Shown here piece by piece: positions 1 to 5,263 of a DNA stretch of 5,756 bases (position 1 is the stretch's first letter; each line of letters opens with the position of its first letter). The notes below the pieces were generated by a model. That model saw nothing but the letters and a program-made list of their open reading frames with translations, was not told where the DNA came from and made no database searches. The stretch comes from Planctomycetota bacterium (GTDB lineage Bacteria; Planctomycetota; Phycisphaerae; SM23-33; FEN-1343). The position numbers were made by a program, and so were the translations under genes. The stretch spans positions 1 through 5,756 of the forward strand of contig JABMQG010000025.1 in assembly GCA_013203365.1 (NCBI GenBank), written 5' to 3'.

Positions 1-1422
1 CTTGTTGGGGCCGCATTCCAGGTGTGGGCGGGCGTGAAGGTCGAACAGGAAGTCGGTGTCGATCTCGATGCCTTCGATGCCCACATCGGTCTTATTGCCC
101 GCGGCCTGCATGAGCACCTTTACCCAGTAGCGCTGGCACATCGGCCCGAGCTGCTTGCAGACGATTTTGTCTATGTCCAGGTCCGCCTCGACCGCTTCGC
201 CGACGGGCGCCTCGTAGATTGGTGAGCCCCAGTTTATCTCGCCCCATGAGCACACATTCAGCGAGCCCGGGTCGGCTGAGACATACACCTTGAGCCAGTC
301 GTCCTGGCCCTTGCGGGTAAAGGCGCCTCGCAGGCGGCCACCCACCGTCACGTAAGGGTTGGCCATCTCCCAGATGATCTCGGCGTACTTGCCGGCCTGG
401 TCGGGGTGGAGATTCGAACCCAGGCCGGTGTCGTGTCGCGACTCGATGCGGAATCGGCTGAGCATACCGTCTCGCCAGGCGCCGGTGGTGAAGTCGGGTC
501 GGTAGACGATCCGCCCGTTGCCGTACATCTGCGGCTCTTCGTAGCGATCCGCCGTAACGTCGTCGCTGAACTTCGGCCGCCACCACTTGCCGCCGCCGTC
601 GGAGTCCATGGAGTGGAAGCGATTTTGGGTGTTGGTCAGCCCCTGGCTGGAGACGTTCTTCAGCGGCCATTCGATGCTCTCACCGGCGCGGAGGTCCATC
701 CGCATGGTCGTGCCATCGTAGGAGTTCAACGGCTGGCATGGCTTGACCAGGATCGGCTCGTGGCCGTGTTTTTCAAGGAGCTGCATCAAGTCCTTTACGG
801 TCTGCATGTCCGCCGCCAGGCCGGCGGCATCGCCGATGCGGGCATAGGGGTTGCGGTCGTCGCCGGCGAGGCAGTCTTCAAGCGGGACCAGTTCGGTCAG
901 GCTGCCTTTGCGGTAGCTGAGCATGAAGGGCGTGTGGATGTCCAGCAGGCGAAGCTCGTTGTCCATCATGACAGCGGAGATCGCGTGGTCGCCGTGCCAG
1001 AAGGACGCGGCGCTGCCACAACACCGGAAGCCCAGCTTCTGTGCCAGCAGCGCGGCGACGCCGTTGTTCCAACAGCACATGCCAGTGTTGGCTATGTTGA
1101 AGTGCAGGACGGGGTTCTCGACGATGGCCTTGGCCAAGGCCGACCGGCCGGCCGACCGGCTCTGCACGTAGAACCACATCAGCTTCTTGAGGTTCTCGAC
1201 GGTGGGCTCGACCTTCTCGACGCCGGCGGAAGCAAGGATGGTATCCAGGCTGTGGAAATCGCCGAACTGCTTGTCCGTGTTCACTCGCACGTCGTGTAGC
1301 GTTCGGTCGCCGCGGTTGGCGATCTTCATGGAGATCATGTCCGGCTCGGCGTTGCCGGGAACCGTCAGACGGAAGCTCTTCTTGGCGCTATCCACGTGCT
1401 TGCGAAACGACTTGGTCTTCAT
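1..1422 (-). CDS. Transglutaminase-like protein, 3' end outside window (474 N-terminal residues)
   Basis: The minus-strand frame is open from an ATG at 1422 to the left edge. An in-frame TAA lies upstream at 1450-1452, and GGAG sits 8 bases before the ATG, so the start is well supported. Residues about 105-165 look like a transglutaminase/cysteine-protease core: NTGMCCWNNGVAALL holds the candidate nucleophile (C116 or C117), GDHAISAVMMD gives H146 and LLDIHT gives D161, the family's Cys-His-Asp order. From about residue 235 the chain is rich in aromatic and beta-forming stretches (MRMDLRAGESIEW at 240-252, later GGKWWRPKF and NPYVTVGGRLRGAF), which suggests one or more beta-sandwich domains. 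There is no signal peptide, so it is probably cytoplasmic unless exported another way. The fold is recognised from motifs only; substrate and reaction (protein cross-linking, amide hydrolysis or peptidase) are unknown. The gene appears monocistronic at this end. Confidence 0.8.
   Translation of the reverse strand, partial: MKTKSFRKHVDSAKKSFRLTVPGNAEPDMISMKIANRGDRTLHDVRVNTDKQFGDFHSLDTILASAGVEKVEPTVENLKKLMWFYVQSRSAGRSALAKAIVENPVLHFNIANTGMCCWNNGVAALLAQKLGFRCCGSAASFWHGDHAISAVMMDNELRLLDIHTPFMLSYRKGSLTELVPLEDCLAGDDRNPYARIGDAAGLAADMQTVKDLMQLLEKHGHEPILVKPCQPLNSYDGTTMRMDLRAGESIEWPLKNVSSQGLTNTQNRFHSMDSDGGGKWWRPKFSDDVTADRYEEPQMYGNGRIVYRPDFTTGAWRDGMLSRFRIESRHDTGLGSNLHPDQAGKYAEIIWEMANPYVTVGGRLRGAFTRKGQDDWLKVYVSADPGSLNVCSWGEINWGSPIYEAPVGEAVEADLDIDKIVCKQLGPMCQRYWVKVLMQAAGNKTDVGIEGIEIDTDFLFDLHARPHLECGPNK
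1139..1160. repeat. Short tandem direct repeat inside the transglutaminase-like gene
   Basis: The 10-base unit GCCGACCGGC occurs at 1139-1148 and again at 1151-1160, separated by CG. On the coding (minus) strand it lies within the codons for SRSAGRSAL (residues 88-96), just before the catalytic Cys region. It is probably a codon-level duplication in GC-rich DNA and keeps the reading frame. Confidence 0.5.
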
Positions 1423-1430
1423 CGTACAAT

Positions 1431-1434
1431 CTCC
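1431..1434 (-). promoter_or_regulatory. Ribosome binding site of the transglutaminase-like gene
   Basis: GGAG on the minus strand, 8 bases upstream of the ATG at 1422. It fixes the start, because no other in-frame start exists before the upstream stop at 1450-1452. Confidence 0.6.
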
Positions 1435-1620
1435 GTATATTGAATTGCGTTACCAGATTTTAGATCATCCTATTGCAAAGTGGCCGAAAAATCCAGGCGC
1501 GAAGTGAAATGATTTCGGCGGATTCGGCGTTTAATATGTCCAAGTTATTACTACAACGCTACAAAGGCTCAAGAAAACCTATGCGGCCAGTCGATGCGAT
1601 CTCCAGGAACCTTGAACGGA

Positions 1621-1626
1621 AAGGAG
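1621..1626 (+). promoter_or_regulatory. Ribosome binding site of plus-strand transposase fragment
   Basis: AAGGAG, 9 bases before the ATG at 1636. It favours 1636 over the upstream in-frame ATG at 1594, and homology to IS701-type transposases begins at about the later start. Confidence 0.5.
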
Positions 1627-1635
1627 ATCATCGGC

Positions 1636-1869
1636 ATGGACGCGAAAACGATTCTCAGGATCAAGCCAGCCTTGAGTCGGTACTTGCACCAATTTGACGA
1701 CTGCTTCGGACGCTGCACGACGCGTCAACATCTGGATACGTATATCCTCGGTCAGCTCAGCGACTTGCAGCGCAAGGGCATCGAGCCGATCGCCGATGCC
1801 TGCGATAGGCCAATGTCTGTGGAATCCCCGCCTCGCGGCAGCGGTCGGCATCGTCCAGCCAACTCGTAG
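1636..1869 (+). pseudogene. IS701-like transposase, N-terminal fragment (copy A)
   Basis: From the ATG at 1636 (AAGGAG 9 bases upstream) the first 56 or so residues match the start of IS701-family DDE transposases: a helical lead-in, then FDDCFGRCTTRQHLDTYILG and QLSDLQRKGIEPIADAC, equivalent to the usual 'RxHxxxYxxGLLSDLxRKxxEPIA' block. After residue 56 (about 1803) the similarity stops and the frame runs through the antisense of the opposing transposase fragment to a stop at 1867-1869. Everything that would carry the DDE catalytic residues is missing, so this cannot be an active transposase. It differs clearly in sequence from copy B, so the two are not a recent duplication. An outer terminal inverted repeat was not recognised. 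Confidence 0.65.
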
Positions 1870-2314
1870 GGAGATACAGTTGGCTGTCCAATGTGCAGCG
1901 GAAGGACGTATTAGAGGTGCTGTAGCCCAGATGAACCGAGACGAGGCAGTTGTCGATCTTGCCGGAAGCACCGCAGTATTGTCGCTGCACGCCGGAAGTC
2001 TTGTCGCCGCTTTTTGGAAAGCTGGTCTCCTCGATCAAGCCCACCGAACCTTCGTCGCTGTGGTGTTCCGATACGATTTGCTGTAAGCGGTCCATGGCCT
2101 GCTCGTGATCCCATGTATGGGCAGCGAGGAAGTCCTGGAGGGTCCGCGGCGGTACTCCTGCCTGGTCTGCAATCGGTTCGGTCAGGTCGGACAATTGTCC
2201 TCGCACGTATCTGTTAAGGTGCTCTCGCCCTTCCCTGCGGGTGAAACATCCTTCAAAGTCATCGAGAAAAGGCTCCAAATCACGCCGCAATGAACGAATC
2301 GCTTGCCATTCCAT
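1757..2314 (-). pseudogene. IS701-like transposase, N-terminal half (copy B)
   Basis: From the ATG at 2314 (AAGGAG 7 bases upstream; a TTG two codons earlier is less likely) about 171 residues match IS701-family transposases: REHLNRYVRGQLSDL, then EPIADQAGVPPRTLQDFLA, HTWDHEQAMDRL, VGLIEETSFPKSGDKTSGVQRQYCG and LYLPTSWLDDADRCREAGIP. The family's usual length is around 400 residues or more, so over half is gone. The first catalytic Asp, normally in an 'IDET' context, is Glu here (LIEET, E95). QLSDLTEPIAD lacks about four residues that copy A has (QLSDLQRKGIEPIAD). Similarity ends at AYR (about 1802), and the remaining residues to the stop at 1757 are antisense of copy A. This is an inactive remnant. 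Confidence 0.75.
1801..1808. other. Junction between two opposing transposase remnants
   Basis: Copy A homology on the plus strand ends at about 1803 (IADAC). Copy B homology on the minus strand ends at about 1802 (AYR). The two therefore abut tail to tail within a few bases, as expected if a deletion or nested insertion removed both C-terminal parts. The exact joint cannot be fixed without intact relatives. Confidence 0.5.
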
Positions 2315-2321
2315 CGCCAAT

Positions 2322-2327
2322 CTCCTT
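2322..2327 (-). promoter_or_regulatory. Ribosome binding site of minus-strand transposase fragment
   Basis: AAGGAG on the minus strand, 7 bases before the ATG at 2314. It supports that ATG over the in-frame TTG at 2320, which sits right against the site. Confidence 0.5.
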
Positions 2328-2399
2328 CAACCATCTGTGGCCAAAGAAAAAGAAGATGCCGCCATGATGCCTGCTCACTCTTAAGCCTAACCCGCGTTG

Positions 2400-2422
2400 T
2401 CCTGCTAGAATCCCTAACAGGA
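2400..2422 (-). terminator. Hairpin without U-tract, possible terminator or element-end hairpin
   Basis: Read on the minus strand, TCCTGTTAG and CTAGCAGGA form a 9-bp stem (one G-U pair) around the 5-base loop GGATT. It lies 74 bases past the stop of the second cysteine-cluster gene and 86 bases before the start of transposase copy B, so it could end the first transcript or shield the element from read-through. No T-run follows, so a classical intrinsic terminator is doubtful. Confidence 0.35.
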
Positions 2423-2482
2423 TGAGGCGTCGCCGGAATTTCTGGTTTCCTTGGTCTTCGTGCCTGGTTTGACCTAGTCTCG

Positions 2483-2504
2483 GAACCGGTGACTTTCACC
2501 GTTC
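2483..2504 (-). terminator. Hairpin overlapping the stop of the second cysteine-cluster gene
   Basis: On the minus strand, GAACGGTGA and TCACCGGTTC pair over 9 bp with one bulged base around the loop AAG. The 5' arm includes the TGA stop at 2498-2496. A strong stem at the gene end fits transcript termination or 3'-end protection, but no T-run follows. Confidence 0.35.
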
Positions 2505-3008
2505 ATCTCGAAGATTCGGCAAGCCGTTTGTGGATCCTTTCCCCGCATGAGCCATTTGGCGTGTGGCCGTTGTCAATTCTGCATACATGTATGGTAGGCA
2601 ATGCCGCTCATGCAGGTTGCGGATTTGGGCGTGAAGGCGTTCATAGATTGCCGATTCGATGTGTGCGTGGTCTGCGTTGCAGGAGAATACACGGCAGCCG
2701 AGCGTTCGCCGGTCGTAGGCCGTGCAGATGCTGTTGACTTGGTAGGGACAACGGCCAGCTTGGGCGGCGGCGGTGTTTGGCGGGGGTGATTGCGTCAGCA
2801 GGGCCAACTCGGCCGTCGTGGCGTACAGACGGTGGCCGTAGTTGATGAAATCGCAGCACTTGCCGCATTTTTTGCACATCCAGTCCGTCGTGGCGAGCTG
2901 CTGGTCGAGACGTTGGTAAAGCTGGTGAAGTTCCGCAAGAACCCGGTCAGAGGCGCGGGCCTGCCGGACGATGAAGACCAGATCGTCATTGGCTGCGGGA
3001 TTTTCCAT
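2496..3008 (-). CDS. YkgJ-family cysteine-cluster protein (second of pair)
   Basis: A 170-residue protein in the putative metal or Fe-S binding CxxCxxCC family (UPF0153/YkgJ). Residues 42-52 read DWMCKKCGKCC, giving the signature C45, C48, C51, C52. Further conserved-type cysteines are C87 (GRCPY), C95 (ICTAY), C105 and C110 (GCRVFSC), a spacing typical of the family. Residues 15-41 form a helical lead-in. The ATG at 3008 was chosen because the open frame further upstream reads antisense-like, low-similarity sequence, and because this start overlaps the end of the preceding gene by 23 bases, which suggests translational coupling. No strong ribosome binding site is visible. There is no signal peptide or membrane segment, so it is likely cytoplasmic. 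The biochemical role of the family is not settled. Confidence 0.82.
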   Translation of the reverse strand: MENPAANDDLVFIVRQARASDRVLAELHQLYQRLDQQLATTDWMCKKCGKCCDFINYGHRLYATTAELALLTQSPPPNTAAAQAGRCPYQVNSICTAYDRRTLGCRVFSCNADHAHIESAIYERLHAQIRNLHERHCLPYMYAELTTATRQMAHAGKGSTNGLPNLRDER

Positions 3009-3423
3009 CTTCGATTTGGGCCAAGTCGTGTTTTTTGCCGCGATTGACGCCCGGGCATCGCATCGCGGCCCTAGCCCACGCCAGGGGGCTGGTGATGTTG
3101 CTTGGCCAGAACGGCCAAGTGCAGCACTGCACCGGGCGGACAGGATAGATGGCACAGTGGCGGAAGCCGTTATTGTTTTCTTGCAGGAAGACACAATCGG
3201 CGTTGTCCACCTCGATCAGACTGACTCGCCGGCCTACGCGACGCGTGTATTTCCGGGTGAACTCTTCGGCCGTCGTTTTCAAGTGCTCGGCGGCTACGCG
3301 GATCTCCTCCGGCGAGATCCAGACGTGCCCTTCTTCCGGGCCGCTACAGCATCGCCCGCATTCGGTGCACTCAAACGCCAGGCCATCGGCGTACCACGTT
3401 CTGTTTTTCTTCAACCACGCCAC
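2986..3423 (-). CDS. YkgJ-family cysteine-cluster protein (first of pair)
   Basis: A 145-residue protein of the CxxCxxCC family. LAFECTECGRCCSG at 15-28 supplies C19, C22, C25 and C26. Later cysteines are C77 (ADCVFL), C90 (HCAIYPVRP), C100/C101 (QCCTWPFW) and C123 (RCPG), and the 'IYxxRPxQCxTWPFW' block is characteristic. Eight or so cysteines suggest one or two metal or Fe-S sites, but which metal is unknown. The start is GTG at 3423 with GGAG 8 bases upstream; the conserved text begins within three residues (WLKKNRTWYADGLAF), so no longer form is needed. Its 3' end overlaps the second cysteine-cluster gene by 23 bases in another frame, so the two are probably one operon. It is transcribed divergently from queF across 229 bases. 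Confidence 0.85.
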   Translation of the reverse strand: MAWLKKNRTWYADGLAFECTECGRCCSGPEEGHVWISPEEIRVAAEHLKTTAEEFTRKYTRRVGRRVSLIEVDNADCVFLQENNNGFRHCAIYPVRPVQCCTWPFWPSNITSPLAWARAAMRCPGVNRGKKHDLAQIEDGKSRSQ

Positions 3424-3431
3424 AATTTACG

Positions 3432-3435
3432 CTCC
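3432..3435 (-). promoter_or_regulatory. Ribosome binding site deciding a GTG start
   Basis: GGAG on the minus strand, 8 bases before the GTG at 3423. It supports GTG initiation of the first cysteine-cluster gene; no in-frame ATG fits the conserved N-terminus. Confidence 0.5.
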
Positions 3436-3520
3436 AACATCAAGACTAATTCCACAGACGACCGCCGGCTCCTGCACCTGCGCGTCGCGAAGACTCATTC
3501 TACTTTCCCCGGCTAAGTTT

Positions 3521-3549
3521 TTGGAGATATCTTTTCAGGACGCTGTATT
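3521..3549 (+). promoter_or_regulatory. Weak candidate sigma-70-type promoter for queF
   Basis: TTGGAG (3521-3526) and TGTATT (3544-3549) are spaced 17 bases apart, about 100 bases before queF, in the divergent intergenic region. The match is partial (3 of 6 and 4 of 6 to consensus). The leader between it and queF shows no recognised preQ1 riboswitch. The rest of 3424-3652 holds no gene of normal size. Confidence 0.2.
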
Positions 3550-3652
3550 AGCGATGGAGAGGACGCCGTACGGCCGGATATTTTCACTCGCATCTTATCG
3601 AACAGAAAGTACAGTCTTGGCAAGCATTGCATGTGGAAACTGAGGAGAAGGC

Positions 3653-4030
3653 ATGGTCGATCGCAAGAAGCTACTGGAGACGTTTGCCAACCCCCACCGG
3701 GGTCGGGATTATGAAATTGTTCATACTGCGCCGGAGTTCACCAGCGTCTGTCCGAAGACGGCCCAGCCGGACTTTGGGCAGATCACGATTCGGTACGTTG
3801 CTGACAGCAGGTGCGTGGAATTGAAGAGCCTGAAATTCTACCTGCAGAGCTATCGCAACGAAGGTGTATTCTACGAAGACGTGGTCAATCGTATTCTGGA
3901 CGATCTGGTAGCCGTGTTGAAGCCACGACGAATGACGATAGCCGGGGTGTTCACACCTCGCGGGGGTATACACAGTACGGTTACGGCCGAGTATGTTGCG
4001 CCGCGACGGCGGGGGAAGAAGAAGCAGTAG
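3653..4030 (+). CDS. queF: NADPH-dependent 7-cyano-7-deazaguanine reductase QueF, type I
   Basis: Reduces the nitrile of preQ0 to the amine of preQ1 with two NADPH, a cytoplasmic step in queuosine tRNA modification. The 125-residue length fits the short, single-domain (YkvM-like) type I class. The catalytic Cys is C33 in [15 protein letters not shown], with the proton-donor Asp D40 seven residues on, the same spacing as C55/D62 in the Bacillus subtilis enzyme. The QueF motif ELKSLKFY spans 56-63, and E75 in GVFYED matches the substrate-binding Glu. [11 protein letters not shown] is the usual C-terminal block. The ATG at 3653 has AGGAG 5 bases upstream. It is followed 47 bases later by apbE on the same strand, possibly co-transcribed though with no obvious pathway link. 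No other queuosine gene is in the window. Confidence 0.95.
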   Translation: MVDRKKLLETFANPHRGRDYEIVHTAPEFTSVCPKTAQPDFGQITIRYVADSRCVELKSLKFYLQSYRNEGVFYEDVVNRILDDLVAVLKPRRMTIAGVFTPRGGIHSTVTAEYVAPRRRGKKKQ

Positions 4031-4068
4031 GATCGTCGCAGGTTAATTTTGCCCGCAGTTACTAAAGC

Positions 4069-4072
4069 AGGG
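4069..4072 (+). promoter_or_regulatory. Ribosome binding site deciding the apbE start
   Basis: AGGG with 5 bases to the ATG at 4078. The in-frame GTG at 4072 overlaps this site and would have no spacing, so ATG 4078 is preferred. The difference is only two residues. Confidence 0.4.
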
Positions 4073-4077
4073 TGAAG

Positions 4078-5175
4078 ATGAAAAGGTTTCGGACAATCCC
4101 AGTTGCACTTTTGGTCTTGGCGGTGCTGGCGGCGCTGGTTTTAACAATGTACCGCGACCGACAGGCCCGCCGAGCGACGACCCAGCCCTTCGGCAGCGCC
4201 ACAAGCATTTCGGGGTTGACGATGGGGACGATTCCTTTTCGGCTCACGGCAGTGGGGGGGGAAGTGGGGCCCGATTGGGCCGCAAAGGCCCTCCGTCACG
4301 CCCACGAGGCACTGGAACGGGTCAACACGGTGATGAGCGCGTATCTGCCGGAAAGCAACCTGAGCCGACTGAACAGTACAAGGGCCGGCGAAGAGGTTGA
4401 GCTGAACAAAACGCTCATGACGGTCTTGCTGGAGGCCCGCCGATATACCTACTTGACGGATGGGGCGTTTGACCCGACGTGCGGACGGCTGTTCGCGTTG
4501 TGGAAGTCAGCGATGGAATCGGGGAATCTTCCAGCCGACGAGCAAGTCGTCGCAGCCCTTGCGCAGACAGGCTGGGATAAGATCGAGTTGAAAGAGCAAA
4601 CCGGCACGGCAGTCAAGTCTATCGACGGATTGCGGATCGACCTGGGCGCGATCGCTAAAGGTTATGCCGTGGACTTGGCCGTCGAGAGCCTGCGATCGGC
4701 CGGTTTGGCCGGAGGTTTGGTGGAGGTGGGGGGCGAGGTTCGCGTATTCGGGCCTGCGCCCAACGGCGGAGCGTGGCTCGTGGGGATTCAGCACCCGTTT
4801 CGCGATACAGACAGGGCCGGTCGGCCAGCGTTTTGCGGCAAACTGGCATTGAGTGAGGTCGCGGTGGCTAGCAGCGGGAACTACCAACGGTTCCGGGTAA
4901 TCGCCGGGAAACGCTACAGCCACATTGATGACCCACGGACTGGCCGACCGGCAGAGAAGGCACCGAGTGTGACGGTAATCGCCGCCGACTGCACCACCGC
5001 CGATATCTGGGCTACCGCCCTGAGTGTCCTGGGACCCGGCGGACTGGAGAAGATCGATCAAGCCGACGGCATTGAGGCGATGATGATTATCGGCGATGCG
5101 AGTAACTACGAGGTTAAGGCCACATCCGGTTTCGGGAAGTATCTGCACAATGGGCAGGCGATCTCGCTGGAATGA
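4078..5175 (+). CDS. apbE: FAD:protein FMN transferase, ApbE family, membrane-anchored
   Basis: ApbE enzymes cut FAD and attach FMN through a phosphoester bond to a Thr or Ser of target flavoproteins such as RnfG, RnfD, NqrB and NqrC, using Mg2+. This 365-residue protein has a basic start and a hydrophobic segment at about 7-23, then mostly soluble sequence; there is no lipobox Cys, so it is an uncleaved anchor or a signal peptide placing the domain outside the cytoplasmic membrane. Family landmarks follow in order: TMGT at 48-51, MSAYLPESNLSRLN at 86-99, FDPTCGRL at 131-138, DLGAIAKGYAVD at 188-199, VEVGGEVRV at 215-223, SSGNYQRF at 265-272, YSHIDDPRTG at 280-289 and DCTTADIWATAL at 304-315, with D304 and the TAD segment in the metal/FAD site. 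The start is ATG 4078; GTG 4072 is the alternative. It sits convergent to rnfB, whose complex needs flavinylated subunits. Confidence 0.93.
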   Translation: MKRFRTIPVALLVLAVLAALVLTMYRDRQARRATTQPFGSATSISGLTMGTIPFRLTAVGGEVGPDWAAKALRHAHEALERVNTVMSAYLPESNLSRLNSTRAGEEVELNKTLMTVLLEARRYTYLTDGAFDPTCGRLFALWKSAMESGNLPADEQVVAALAQTGWDKIELKEQTGTAVKSIDGLRIDLGAIAKGYAVDLAVESLRSAGLAGGLVEVGGEVRVFGPAPNGGAWLVGIQHPFRDTDRAGRPAFCGKLALSEVAVASSGNYQRFRVIAGKRYSHIDDPRTGRPAEKAPSVTVIAADCTTADIWATALSVLGPGGLEKIDQADGIEAMMIIGDASNYEVKATSGFGKYLHNGQAISLE

Positions 5176-5211
5176 TCCTTGTAGCGAAGCCGTACCAGGT
5201 TCAACTCATAG

Positions 5212-5263
5212 GGCGGGTGACCGGCCTGTCGAAAATGTGAAATCAGTGATTATCACCCCCGCC
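5212..5263. terminator. Possible bidirectional terminator between apbE and rnfB
   Basis: GGCGGGTGA at 5212-5220 can pair with TCACCCCCGCC at 5253-5263 with a two-base bulge, leaving a loop of about 32 bases. The right arm covers the rnfB stop. A small palindrome, GTGATTATCAC (5246-5256), lies at the same place. Two convergent genes with a 77-base gap need terminators, but neither structure has a T-run, so this is weak. Confidence 0.2.

Noticed and set aside
406..1299. Plus-strand open frame of 297 codons
   Set aside because: Antisense to the transglutaminase-like gene; its translation is low-complexity and shows no family motif, while the minus strand shows a coherent protein with a ribosome binding site.
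1440..1520. Sigma-54-like GG/GC elements upstream of the transglutaminase-like gene
   Set aside because: On the minus strand GGCCACTTTGC has only 7 bases between GG and GC, whereas sigma-54 sites need 10.
1694..2086. Plus-strand open frame across the transposase remnants
   Set aside because: Mostly antisense of transposase copy B and shows no motif of its own.
3009..3194. N-terminal extension of the second cysteine-cluster gene to 3194
   Set aside because: This part lies in another frame of the first cysteine-cluster gene and does not resemble the family; the ATG at 3008 gives a normal start.
2971..3516. Plus-strand open frame of 181 codons
   Set aside because: Antisense to the two cysteine-cluster genes; no recognisable motif.
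3554..3643. Small plus-strand frame ending just before queF
   Set aside because: No ribosome binding site before its ATG and no recognisable sequence; its stop lying by the queF ribosome binding site is likely chance.
4507..5148. Minus-strand open frame of 213 codons
   Set aside because: Lies wholly inside apbE, which has all family motifs on the other strand.
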